A program made the translations under genes and the position numbers. The notes below the pieces were generated by a model. That model saw only the letters and a list, made by a program, of their open reading frames with translations, was not told the origin of the DNA and ran no database searches. A stretch of DNA of 6,880 nt from positions 1-6,880 of the forward strand of contig JAGQQT010000220.1 in NCBI GenBank assembly GCA_020426065.1. The letters are read 5' to 3'. The stretch is from Planctomycetaceae bacterium. GTDB taxonomy: Bacteria > Planctomycetota > Planctomycetia > Planctomycetales > Planctomycetaceae. Position 1 is the stretch's first letter. Each line of letters opens with the position of its first letter. This document shows, piece after piece, positions 1-6,814 of this stretch.

Positions 1-14
1 CGTCCAAGGGGGGA

Positions 15-1166
15 TCAATTCGTGGCTTTCACCACGTGGAGGGAAGGACCGTCCGTCGACGGACCAGAACTAAGGGGGGAGTTTTCGGACAGAGTGGTCC
101 GAGCACGCCAGCCATTCGTAAGAACAACTGGTTTGGCTGAGGAAGCCGGGGAATGGTTCGTCTGCACAACTTCCTGTTGTGCCTGTGGGTTCATCGGGTT
201 GGATTTGGAGGGCTCAACTTTTCCTGAGCCGAAGGGACTGAATCCACCCGCTTCATTTTTCTTAGCTGGTTCCGGTTCAAACTTGGAATCCTTTTCGGCC
301 GTCCGCTTCGGCACTGCAGTTGGTGCTTCTGCTTTTCTGACTGAAATCGGATCTGGAGTTGGAGCCTCTGCTGTCATCGAACCGTTCCCAGTATTTTCGA
401 AGGGAATGAATCCGAAAGCAGTCTGTGTTCCAATTGGTACTGTGCGATAGCTTGTAATTGGCAGAGATGCCACAACCTGTTCGTCTTCCCAGCGAATCTT
501 GCGAACAGCGACCTGGCGGGTCGTTGTTACAGGAACAACCCGTGCCACCTGATAGCTGACCTGCTGGGTTCCCCGGATTGCGACCTGCCGCGTGATGGGA
601 ACCTGCTGAGCCACAACGTTGGGAACATACTGGCGTTGAGTGACAACGCTTGGTGTGATGGCGTTGCGGAAGGATTGCCGGGTGCGGTTGAACATCCCGA
701 ACAGTCCCGGGCTGTTATCGTACGCACAAGGAGAAACCTTCTGCACACACTGCTGATAGCTCACCCAGCGTCCCATATCACGCTGCACCGTCTGACATTC
801 GGTGACATTCTGATAAGAGACCGTAGGAACATCAGCAGTCTTGGTTTCGTAAACGGTTTTGTATTCGGTGAACTGACGGTCTTCGTAAGCGGTTTCCACA
901 ACCGGCTTGCGAACGGTTTGAGTCACCTGCTGATATTCGGTGACTGGAACCTGTCGATACACAACCTGCTGCTGGGCACAGACATTACAGGGATTGTATG
1001 CAACCTGGGGAGCCGCATAGGCAACCTGCTGTGGCTGACCACATCCGCAGTCGTCTCGACCGAAAAGTCGGCCATTAAATAATTGGGCTTGTGTGGGGCT
1101 GACCATCGACAGCAGAACAGCAGTCGACAGCGCAGTCGTCCAGGGACGGAATCGTAAAAACGACAT
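15..1166 (-). CDS. Secreted repeat protein of planctomycete type (YTV-like, cysteine-containing)
   Basis: A 383-residue protein with no enzyme motif I recognise. It starts with a signal peptide: a basic N-terminus, a hydrophobic stretch at about 10-23 and a likely cleavage site after TQA (residue 27). Residues 36-65 carry CxC (DDCGCG) and CxxC (NPCNVC) pairs. Residues 68-140 and 173-245 are low-complexity Val/Gln/Tyr/Thr-rich segments with loosely repeated units such as YRQVPVTEYQQV, VPITRQVAI and VPVTTTRQVAV. They are separated by a Cys-containing linker with a GLFGMF patch (about 140-170). The tail, 260-383, is rich in Pro, Ser, Lys and Glu and looks disordered. The style resembles the YTV-type repeats of planctomycete secreted and cell-wall proteins, so a structural envelope role, perhaps disulfide-linked, is inferred. 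The frame is open a further 148 codons upstream, but the ATG at 1166 has an AGGA site 8 bases away and begins the signal peptide. Family assignment is moderate; reality and start are good. Confidence 0.85.
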   Translation of the reverse strand: MSFLRFRPWTTALSTAVLLSMVSPTQAQLFNGRLFGRDDCGCGQPQQVAYAAPQVAYNPCNVCAQQQVVYRQVPVTEYQQVTQTVRKPVVETAYEDRQFTEYKTVYETKTADVPTVSYQNVTECQTVQRDMGRWVSYQQCVQKVSPCAYDNSPGLFGMFNRTRQSFRNAITPSVVTQRQYVPNVVAQQVPITRQVAIRGTQQVSYQVARVVPVTTTRQVAVRKIRWEDEQVVASLPITSYRTVPIGTQTAFGFIPFENTGNGSMTAEAPTPDPISVRKAEAPTAVPKRTAEKDSKFEPEPAKKNEAGGFSPFGSGKVEPSKSNPMNPQAQQEVVQTNHSPASSAKPVVLTNGWRARTTLSENSPLSSGPSTDGPSLHVVKATN

Positions 1167-1174
1167 GGGCACGG

Positions 1175-1178
1175 TCCT
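1175..1178 (-). promoter_or_regulatory. Ribosome binding site fixing the start of the secreted repeat protein
   Basis: On the minus strand AGGA lies 8 bases before the ATG at 1166. This supports the signal-peptide start over the much longer open frame that reaches 1610, whose extra residues do not look like protein. Confidence 0.55.
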
Positions 1179-1219
1179 GGTTAGTGAAGTGAATTGGTCG
1201 GGTCGGAATAACAACACGC

Positions 1220-1248
1220 TTGTGAGTTCAGGGTCAGTGTCATCACAA
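1220..1248. repeat. Inverted repeat TTGTGA-N17-TCACAA
   Basis: Six-base perfect arms at 1220-1225 and 1243-1248 lie 54 to 82 bases upstream of the ATG of the secreted repeat protein. It could be an operator or a leader stem. The 17-base spacing does not fit the 6-base spacing of CRP sites, although the half-sites look similar. Short arms make chance plausible. Confidence 0.25.
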
Positions 1249-1323
1249 ACGTTTTTGACAAGGCTCGGCCGGTGATGGCCAACTTTGTCGTGTGGTCCTG
1301 GGCAGACCGTTTGATTTGAAAGA

Positions 1324-1345
1324 CTGGTCGCGTCCATGCGACCGG
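1324..1345 (-). other. Compact hairpin in the leader of the secreted protein gene
   Basis: GGTCGC and GCGACC (1326-1331 and 1338-1343) pair perfectly around a 6-base loop. One T-G wobble and one further C-G pair extend the stem to 8 pairs. No T-run follows on the minus strand, so it is not a standard terminator. It lies about 160 bases before the start codon, where it could act as a leader structure. Confidence 0.3.
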
Positions 1346-1451
1346 CCTGTTCAAACCTGTCCTCCGTCGGGTCGACGAATTGAAGTGGACAAGAATGGAA
1401 CCCGATGACCACAACCATCCTGGTTGCGATATCCGTCATCAAGGTGAGCGG

Positions 1452-1481
1452 GTTGTAACCCAACATTGAAAAGACGGTCAA
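1452..1481 (-). promoter_or_regulatory. Possible sigma70-like promoter for the secreted repeat protein
   Basis: On the minus strand TTGACC (1481-1476) and TACAAC (1457-1452) are separated by 18 bases. The match is 5 of 6 and 4 of 6 to the -35 and -10 consensus. Transcription from here would give a leader of about 275 bases. Planctomycete promoters are poorly defined, so this is tentative. Confidence 0.2.
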
Positions 1482-1624
1482 GACGTTCGTTCGAGCGACA
1501 TTTTGCTTGAAAGAATTACATGCCGACCGGGTCTGACAGAGAAAAGCCCCCTGTTTTTCAGGCATTTTATAAAGAGCACATCTGCCCCGATGGACAGGAA
1601 GATTTTGCAAAGGGAGTCCGGAAT

Positions 1625-1652
1625 CGCGAGAACCACTTCGGGTTTCTCAGCG
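1625..1652 (-). terminator. Hairpin after the short CNNM gene, possible terminator
   Basis: The arms GAGAACC (1628-1634) and GGTTTCTC (1641-1648) pair with one bulge around a 6-base loop. CGC/GCG pairs extend the stem outward past a second bulge. It starts about 20 bases after the stop codon of the short CNNM gene, the right place to end the operon. No T-run follows in the minus-strand direction, so efficient intrinsic termination is doubtful. Confidence 0.3.
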
Positions 1653-1671
1653 ATTTTCTGCAGACATTTTT

Positions 1672-2670
1672 CTAAAAAGGAATGTCCTGCAGAGAGAGTC
1701 CTCCCTGATGCAGCGATTCCGAGAGAGCCATTCTTTTCACGATGCCCAGAAATTGATCGCCTTCATAAATGGCTGCCAGGTCTTCATCTCGCTGCTGCAG
1801 GACCAGGAGGGTTTCCAGCCGGGAAGTCTTACTGCTGACTCGGGGCATCGTTCGCGCGATTTCGTTGACCGGACCGTTCCACAGCAATAAATCGGCCACG
1901 CGGAAATAGATCGGTCTGGCTCCCTGCTCAGTCTGCTCCATCAAAGGGACTTCGACCAGGCCGTACTTCTTGGCATGGGACAGCAGCGCAGCCAGTGAAA
2001 CTTCACTCTCAAAGCTGAAGGCAACTTCTTCGGGAATGATCAGGGAGTCAATTGTTTTATTCGCATTGGCAAAGACCCCCTGAATCAGGTTGTGCTGCAC
2101 AGGAGTGACCACACCTTCCTCACGCCCCTGACCAATCACGGTAGCGAGTGGTCTGCGACCGAGAATCTGCAGCATGGGACGAGCCCCATTTCCGCCCCCC
2201 ACTTTCTGGAACAGTCGAGTCACCACAATCAGTGGCCAGCTGAGCGGCAGCAGAAGCAAATGCACAACATGAAAGATACGGAAGTATCGCTTCAACAGCA
2301 TCAGGGGGGCGCGATAATGCAAGGTTTTGGGGAGCAACTCACCGAAGATGAATATCAATGGTGAGAAAGCAATCGTCACCGCGACTTCCATCGTCTCGGA
2401 GAGAGTGCCAAAAGCCAGAATTGCTCCCAGTCCGATCGCATAGGTGGTGACATAATTGGCCAGGTTGTTGCCGATCAGAATGGTTGCCACAAATCGGGAG
2501 GGATCGACAGCGTATGCCAGCATTTTTTGAGAAAGAGTATCCCCGGTCTGGGCATCAATGTTCAAACGGAGTTTACTGACCCGATAGAACGCGGTCTCAA
2601 TACCACTGAAGAATGCCGACAGCCGCAGTCCGACCAGAAACAGAAACAGGATCAGCAGCCAGGAAATCAT
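1672..2670 (-). CDS. Short CNNM (DUF21) membrane protein with degenerate CBS region, no CorC_HlyC domain
   Basis: A 332-residue paralogue of the protein encoded just upstream. The N-terminal CNNM/DUF21 membrane domain spans about 1-175, with the family signature FFSGIETAFYRVSKL (20-34), GNN at 67-69 and GELLPKTL (110-117), and four hydrophobic segments near 3-20, 60-88, 95-112 and 132-152. The cytoplasmic part (about 185-332) fits a worn CBS pair; only the second half, near EDLAAIYEGDQFLGIVKR (296-313), is recognisable, and the usual VVDEYG signature is absent. It ends before any CorC_HlyC domain. The family has been linked to Mg2+/Co2+ transport or its regulation and often carries the old label hemolysin. 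The ATG lies inside the ATGA overlap with the upstream stop and has a strong GGAGG site, so translational coupling is likely. The asymmetry suggests a partner subunit of its neighbour (inference). Confidence 0.88.
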   Translation of the reverse strand: MISWLLILFLFLVGLRLSAFFSGIETAFYRVSKLRLNIDAQTGDTLSQKMLAYAVDPSRFVATILIGNNLANYVTTYAIGLGAILAFGTLSETMEVAVTIAFSPLIFIFGELLPKTLHYRAPLMLLKRYFRIFHVVHLLLLPLSWPLIVVTRLFQKVGGGNGARPMLQILGRRPLATVIGQGREEGVVTPVQHNLIQGVFANANKTIDSLIIPEEVAFSFESEVSLAALLSHAKKYGLVEVPLMEQTEQGARPIYFRVADLLLWNGPVNEIARTMPRVSSKTSRLETLLVLQQRDEDLAAIYEGDQFLGIVKRMALSESLHQGGLSLQDIPF

Positions 2671-3968
2671 CGGTTGCCCTCCCCTTCAGCTGATCCATTG
2701 GGTTCAGCTGGTTCCAGGAGCACGCGAACCCGTTTCAACCCGATCACATCGATCACGCGAAACTTCCAGCCCTGCCAGATCACCTCATCAGAAACCGCAG
2801 GAAATCTGCGCAACGTATCGTGCAGTAAACCGGCAACCGTAACACTCGATTCTTCACCGACATCGGATTCGATGTGCAATTCCTTCGCCAGGTATCGGAG
2901 CGTTGTCATGCCATCCACGTGATAGGTTTGCGGGCCGATCTGCAATATCGAATCCCGCTTGAGAATCCGGTGGGCCCGGCTCGAGGCGGTAGAAAAAATC
3001 GTGTCGAACAGATCCCGTTGCGTCACGATTCCCATGGTCTGGCCATACTCATCAACCACGACGGCAGCATGACACAACTTGAGCCGCATCAGGTTTAAGG
3101 CCCGGGCCACATGGGCACACCAGGGAAGATACACCACATTTTCCCGGAAAGATTCGATCCCTTTTTTAGGATGGTAAATTGTACCCAGCAGCCAGTAGAT
3201 CCCCTCCACCTGGTCACTTCCCGTGGGGGCAATGGCAGCAAATCCTCCGGCAGGCAGATAGGGCCCCAGATCCTTCAACTCGCAGTTTTCACCAACGACC
3301 GTGTATGTCCCTCGAGGACGCATCACCTCTTCCACGGTGATTTCCGTCAGGTCGAGAATGTGATGCAGCACGTTTCGTTCGTGAGCAATCATCTCGCTCG
3401 ACTGTGATGACAGGTCGATCGCCTTTTCCAGATCATCCGCATCGATCACGGTCTCTTCCGGTAGTTTTGGCCAGAAGCCACGCTGCAAGCCCCGTGTAAT
3501 GACCGACATGATGGGGAGAAACCGATCCAGCAGTCTGAGTGAAAAAGCCAGTGGTGTGCTGACCGTGCGGGCAATCTGCTGTGGAAAAACAACCGAAATA
3601 CTTTTGGGCAGCACCTCTCCAAACAGGATGATGCTGACCACACCCAGAACACTGATCAGCCAGCCCACGCTTTCATAACCGTTGACGATCATGCGGCGGG
3701 CAACCACCACGCTGACTGCGAAGTAAGAAAGATTGATGACCAGATTCCAGAACAGAATTGCCGTCAGCAGGCGGGAGGGATCGGAAAGCAGCCCCACCAC
3801 TCGGCGTTCTGAAGGTCGACCATTCCGGAAGGATTGCAGATCATCACGGGTGAGAGAAAAGACCGCGGTCTCACTTCCGGAAAAAAAAGCGGATGCAATT
3901 GTGAGTCCCACCATCACACTGGCTCCAGGCAGCCACAACGGCAGAGATCGCAATATTTCTTCTGTCAT
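2667..3968 (-). CDS. CNNM/CorC-HlyC family membrane protein with CBS pair
   Basis: A 433-residue protein with the family's full domain order and usual length. The CNNM/DUF21 membrane domain (about 12-175) has the signature FFSGSETAVFSLTRDDL (29-45), NLVINL (75-80) and GEVLPKS (117-123). A CBS pair follows at about 212-330. The first CBS is weak; the second is clear, with AAVVVDEYGQTMGIVTQRDL (301-320). The C-terminal CorC_HlyC domain runs from about 340 to 420, with VTVAGLLHDTLRRFP (376-390) and RVIDVIGLKRVRVLL (404-418). Relatives are linked to Mg2+/Co2+ export or its control, and are often mis-named hemolysins; here the substrate is unproven. It acts in the cytoplasmic membrane with CBS and CorC_HlyC domains in the cytosol. 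It begins 48 bases after the permease stop and overlaps the next gene by 4 bases. The start has no clear ribosome binding site, but the chosen ATG leaves a complete first membrane segment. Confidence 0.92.
   Translation of the reverse strand: MTEEILRSLPLWLPGASVMVGLTIASAFFSGSETAVFSLTRDDLQSFRNGRPSERRVVGLLSDPSRLLTAILFWNLVINLSYFAVSVVVARRMIVNGYESVGWLISVLGVVSIILFGEVLPKSISVVFPQQIARTVSTPLAFSLRLLDRFLPIMSVITRGLQRGFWPKLPEETVIDADDLEKAIDLSSQSSEMIAHERNVLHHILDLTEITVEEVMRPRGTYTVVGENCELKDLGPYLPAGGFAAIAPTGSDQVEGIYWLLGTIYHPKKGIESFRENVVYLPWCAHVARALNLMRLKLCHAAVVVDEYGQTMGIVTQRDLFDTIFSTASSRAHRILKRDSILQIGPQTYHVDGMTTLRYLAKELHIESDVGEESSVTVAGLLHDTLRRFPAVSDEVIWQGWKFRVIDVIGLKRVRVLLEPAEPNGSAEGEGNR
2677..2686 (-). promoter_or_regulatory. 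Strong ribosome binding site of the short CNNM gene
   Basis: On the minus strand AAGGGGAGGG, with its GGAGG core at 2682-2678, lies 7 bases before the ATG at 2670. It sits within the last codons of the upstream CNNM gene. This supports independent or coupled initiation at the 4-base ATGA overlap. Confidence 0.6.
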
Positions 3969-4016
3969 GTTTAGACGAGTTCTGAGGCGGATTCACAGGC
4001 CTGAAACGGACTGCAC

Positions 4017-5738
4017 TTAAGTCTTTTCAATGCTCGATCGCCCCAACGCCAGATCGAATTCGCTGATGGCCGGAATCATCATTGCAACTGCGGTGAATCC
4101 GTAAGCGGCCGTTACGGCCATAAACACACTCAAAGATTCCCCCAGCAGAAATGCGGTGATCGCATAAAACGTGCCAAAAGGGAGCACTCCGGCTGCCAGT
4201 GTCAGTGCGGGTGAAGGATTTTTGTGCGTAAGTGAAGCCCACAAACCAATACTTCCTCCGACGATGAAAATCAGGAAGCTCGGTAATTGCAGAGCGAACG
4301 AAGACCGGGCTTCCACAATCAGAATCATACAGACGAAGATACCAATGAACAGAAAGAATACCGTTCCCATGCTGTTCACTATCGCAGTGCGGGAGTTATC
4401 AAAACTGATCGCCGCATGAATTCCCAGCATGGATGCAAATGCGGACAGCAGCAGATAACCCACGCTCACATAGAAAACCTGGGCGGGCTCAATCATTCCC
4501 CGGGTAGACATGATTCCCAGGTAAATGAGCGGAATCAGGATCGCCTCTTTGGCGTTGTACCAGACTCCCATCAGCTTTCCCCAGACGAACTCTTTGGCGG
4601 AGATTTCCGTTACGAGCAGCACTTCCAGAGTCTGACCATCACGCTCACTCGTAATCGAAGTCACGGCCTGGGCATTGATCAGAAGCAGTGACAATAAAGA
4701 CAGCAACACCAGCCCCACTCCGGGCCAAGAGATCATCCCCAGGGCCAGAGCTGAAGAGGAACCGGACAGCATCACATACCCGAGAAATCCGGAGAACAGC
4801 AGGTAAGCCAGCTTGATCAGGAATACTTTTCGACCGTAGGCCTTGGTCATGATTTCGCGCCAGGCAATTGGCCGATTCCAGACGGTTCTGGCCTGTCTGG
4901 TCCGCCCACCTGATTCATCTTCTTTCACGGCAATAAAAACCGTTTTGGAAGGATTCCAGCGACGCAGATTGACAATCGTCAGCACATTCAGAATGACCGC
5001 CAGTCCCACCAGCGTGCAGAAGGGCTGCCATTGATTCAACTCCCCAATTCGAGAGAGCTGGCTGGTTGCAAACGGACTGACCACCTGCAGCAACGCCCGA
5101 TAAGGGTCCAGAGCTCCAATCCAGTGTCCCGCCGTGGAATCCGCGCCAACAAGGAATGTCACCAGCTCCACAACTCCGAGAAAGGCGACAAAACCGAGCA
5201 GGCCCATGGACAATGTCTGGAATGTCTTTTCACGCCAGAAGGCAACCAGTACTCCCCAGGATCCAGCGGCATAGGTGGATGCAGCGGTAATCGCTACCGC
5301 CCAGCCAATCTGAGAAAGACTGACTCCCCCCAGAATTCGCACAAACACAAACAGTGGTAACGAACATAACAGGAGCGTAAAGACCATCAGCAGGCTGGCC
5401 AGCAGTTTGCCCAGCACCAGTTCGCGATCCTTCAGATCGGTCATCAGAAGCAGCAGCATCGTTCGACGATCTTTTTCCGAGGCAACATTTCCTGCTGAAA
5501 ACAGCAGCCCGGCGAAAATCATCAGCGTCAGTTGCACAAACGAAAAAATCTGGAAGACATACGCTCCAAACCGGGCGGTTGACCCCAGACTCCGATATTG
5601 CTGCCAGCCGAATGTCGCCTGAGAGGCTGTGTAAAACAGCACAAAAAACGCGAACAGATAACCGGTTCGGATCAGATAGGTTTTTAATTGACGCGGTGAA
5701 GTCAGTGCTTCGCGAGAAAAAATCGGTCCGGCTAACAA
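4017..5738 (-). CDS. ABC-2-type transporter permease with duplicated membrane domain, TTG start
   Basis: A 573-residue polytopic membrane protein, about 12-14 hydrophobic segments. It looks like two ABC-2-type halves joined by a soluble linker (about 258-300). The first half has FSREALTSPRQLKTYLIRTGY (7-27), then SEKDRRTMLLLL and VLGKLL at about 87-113. The second repeats the plan with WREIMTKAYGRKVFLIKLAY (293-312), then TSERDGQTLEVLL and VWGKLM at about 363-390. The E+DxxTxxxLLxT...GK pattern is typical of ABC-2 permeases that export substrates with a separate ATPase. No ATPase is in the window, so the substrate is unknown. The frame runs 50 codons further upstream to an ATG at 5888, but the extra residues look non-coding. 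The TTG at 5738 has an AGGGAG site 6 bases away and starts with LAGPIFSREAL, the N-terminus I expect for planctomycete relatives. It is likely first in an operon with the CNNM genes. Confidence 0.85.
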   Translation of the reverse strand: MLAGPIFSREALTSPRQLKTYLIRTGYLFAFFVLFYTASQATFGWQQYRSLGSTARFGAYVFQIFSFVQLTLMIFAGLLFSAGNVASEKDRRTMLLLLMTDLKDRELVLGKLLASLLMVFTLLLCSLPLFVFVRILGGVSLSQIGWAVAITAASTYAAGSWGVLVAFWREKTFQTLSMGLLGFVAFLGVVELVTFLVGADSTAGHWIGALDPYRALLQVVSPFATSQLSRIGELNQWQPFCTLVGLAVILNVLTIVNLRRWNPSKTVFIAVKEDESGGRTRQARTVWNRPIAWREIMTKAYGRKVFLIKLAYLLFSGFLGYVMLSGSSSALALGMISWPGVGLVLLSLLSLLLINAQAVTSITSERDGQTLEVLLVTEISAKEFVWGKLMGVWYNAKEAILIPLIYLGIMSTRGMIEPAQVFYVSVGYLLLSAFASMLGIHAAISFDNSRTAIVNSMGTVFFLFIGIFVCMILIVEARSSFALQLPSFLIFIVGGSIGLWASLTHKNPSPALTLAAGVLPFGTFYAITAFLLGESLSVFMAVTAAYGFTAVAMMIPAISEFDLALGRSSIEKT

Positions 5739-5744
5739 AGCCCG

Positions 5745-5750
5745 CTCCCT
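5745..5750 (-). promoter_or_regulatory. Ribosome binding site choosing the TTG start of the permease
   Basis: AGGGAG on the minus strand lies 6 bases before TTG at 5738. The in-frame ATG codons at 5825 and 5888 have no comparable site (only a poorly spaced GGGGA before 5888), which argues for the TTG start. Confidence 0.55.
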
Positions 5751-5763
5751 AATTCCAGATCCG

Positions 5764-5784
5764 TTGCGGGAAAGTCCCCCACAA
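5764..5784 (-). other. Leader hairpin just upstream of the permease ribosome binding site
   Basis: On the minus strand TTGTGGG and CCCGCAA pair over 7 positions (one T-G wobble) around a 7-base loop. The stem ends 13 bases before the AGGGAG site. It could tune translation of the TTG-started permease, but no known riboswitch pattern is visible. Confidence 0.25.
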
Positions 5785-5826
5785 TCAGGTCTTACTTCAC
5801 GTAGAAAGATTGAGAATGAAGTCATT

Positions 5827-5854
5827 AGGATACCGAATTGAGACCATTTCCAAA
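5827..5854 (-). promoter_or_regulatory. Possible promoter of the permease-CNNM operon
   Basis: On the minus strand TATCCT (5832-5827) matches 4 of 6 of the -10 consensus. TTTGGA (5854-5849) or TTGGAA (5853-5848) lies 16 or 15 bases upstream as a -35 candidate. Position fits a leader of roughly 80 bases before TTG at 5738. The match is modest. Confidence 0.2.
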
Positions 5855-5916
5855 AATGTCCCTCAGGTATTCCCGGTAAAAAAATCATTTCCCCGGCTGG
5901 TTCCGACTTTCACCAG

Positions 5917-5940
5917 TTTGAATTCACATTCCAGTTCAAA
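5917..5940. promoter_or_regulatory. Inverted repeat TTTGAA-N12-TTCAAA, candidate operator upstream of lutA
   Basis: Perfect 6-base arms at 5917-5922 and 5935-5940 flank a 12-base spacer. The left arm overlaps the proposed -35 element of the lutA promoter and the right arm ends at its -10. That placement would suit a dimeric repressor. Lactate operons are often controlled by GntR- or LysR-type regulators, but no regulator gene is in the window. Confidence 0.35.
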
Positions 5941-5946
5941 TAATCT
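5918..5946 (+). promoter_or_regulatory. Sigma70-like promoter for lutA
   Basis: TTGAAT (5918-5923) and TAATCT (5941-5946) are separated by 17 bases. An overlapping AATAAT (5939-5944) is a better -10 match, but with 15-base spacing. Either predicts a start near 5950 and a leader of about 80 bases before ATG at 6036. Confidence 0.35.
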
Positions 5947-5971
5947 GTTAATCTGAATCTGGAAGAATCTG
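5942..5971 (+). repeat. Cluster of four AATCTG direct repeats
   Basis: AATCTG occurs at 5942, 5950, 5956 and 5966, with a fifth copy at 6026-6031 just before the lutA start. The first copy overlaps the proposed -10 element and the others lie around the expected transcription start. The hexamers may be binding sites for a regulator, or a short local duplication. Confidence 0.5.
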
Positions 5972-6035
5972 TACTGAGAGCTGAAATTCCAGAAATCCCC
6001 CTGAATCACAACCCGTCCAGCCGGAAATCTGATTG

Positions 6036-6782
<747 letters not shown>

Positions 6783-6801
6783 GTTGGTCTGACAAGGGAT
6801 G

Positions 6802-6807
6802 AGGGAG
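6802..6807 (+). promoter_or_regulatory. Ribosome binding site of the gene after lutA
   Basis: AGGGAG lies 7 bases before ATG at 6815. It supports a real gene start at the window edge despite only 22 visible codons. Confidence 0.55.
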
Positions 6808-6814
6808 AAACTCG

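Larger units (their letters stand above)
1167..1671. other. 505-bp non-coding gap with hairpins, probable leader of the secreted protein gene
   Basis: No convincing gene lies here on either strand. Translations of the open frames show no domain, signal peptide or sensible composition. The gap contains a hairpin just after the short CNNM gene, a TATAAA-like element on the minus strand (1566-1571), a weak sigma70-like promoter (1452-1481), a compact hairpin (1324-1345) and a TTGTGA/TCACAA inverted repeat (1220-1248). It most likely holds the end of the upstream transcript plus the promoter and 5' leader of the repeat-protein gene. A small RNA cannot be excluded. Confidence 0.5.

Noticed and set aside
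22..450. Plus-strand open frame of 142 codons
   Set aside because: It lies entirely opposite the tail of the secreted repeat protein, and its translation mirrors that gene's biased composition. No ribosome binding site or domain is seen.
636..1082. Plus-strand open frame of 148 codons
   Set aside because: It is antisense to the repeat region; the lack of stops follows from the repeated codons of the real gene.
1220..1248. CRP-type site suggested by TTGTGA and TCACAA
   Set aside because: The half-sites are 17 bases apart instead of 6, and there is no evidence for a CRP regulon here. It is kept only as an inverted repeat.
1548..1566. Terminator-like CCTG/CAGG stem with a flanking T-run
   Set aside because: The stem has only about four sure pairs, too weak to call as a terminator.
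1167..1610. 148-codon N-terminal extension of the secreted repeat protein (start at 1610)
   Set aside because: The extra residues have no domain or protein-like pattern and would bury a good signal peptide. The ATG at 1166 has its own ribosome binding site.
1503..1838. Plus-strand open frame crossing the gap into the short CNNM gene
   Set aside because: It overlaps the end of a well-supported gene, and its residues show no family pattern.
3969..4016. CAGGCCTG palindrome between the permease and the long CNNM gene
   Set aside because: It is a short loopless dyad of 8 bases in a 48-base gap, easily due to chance.
6033..6035. TTG as the start of lutA
   Set aside because: The ATG immediately after it gives the N-terminus typical of LutA. 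The upstream site is equally weak for both, so ATG is preferred.
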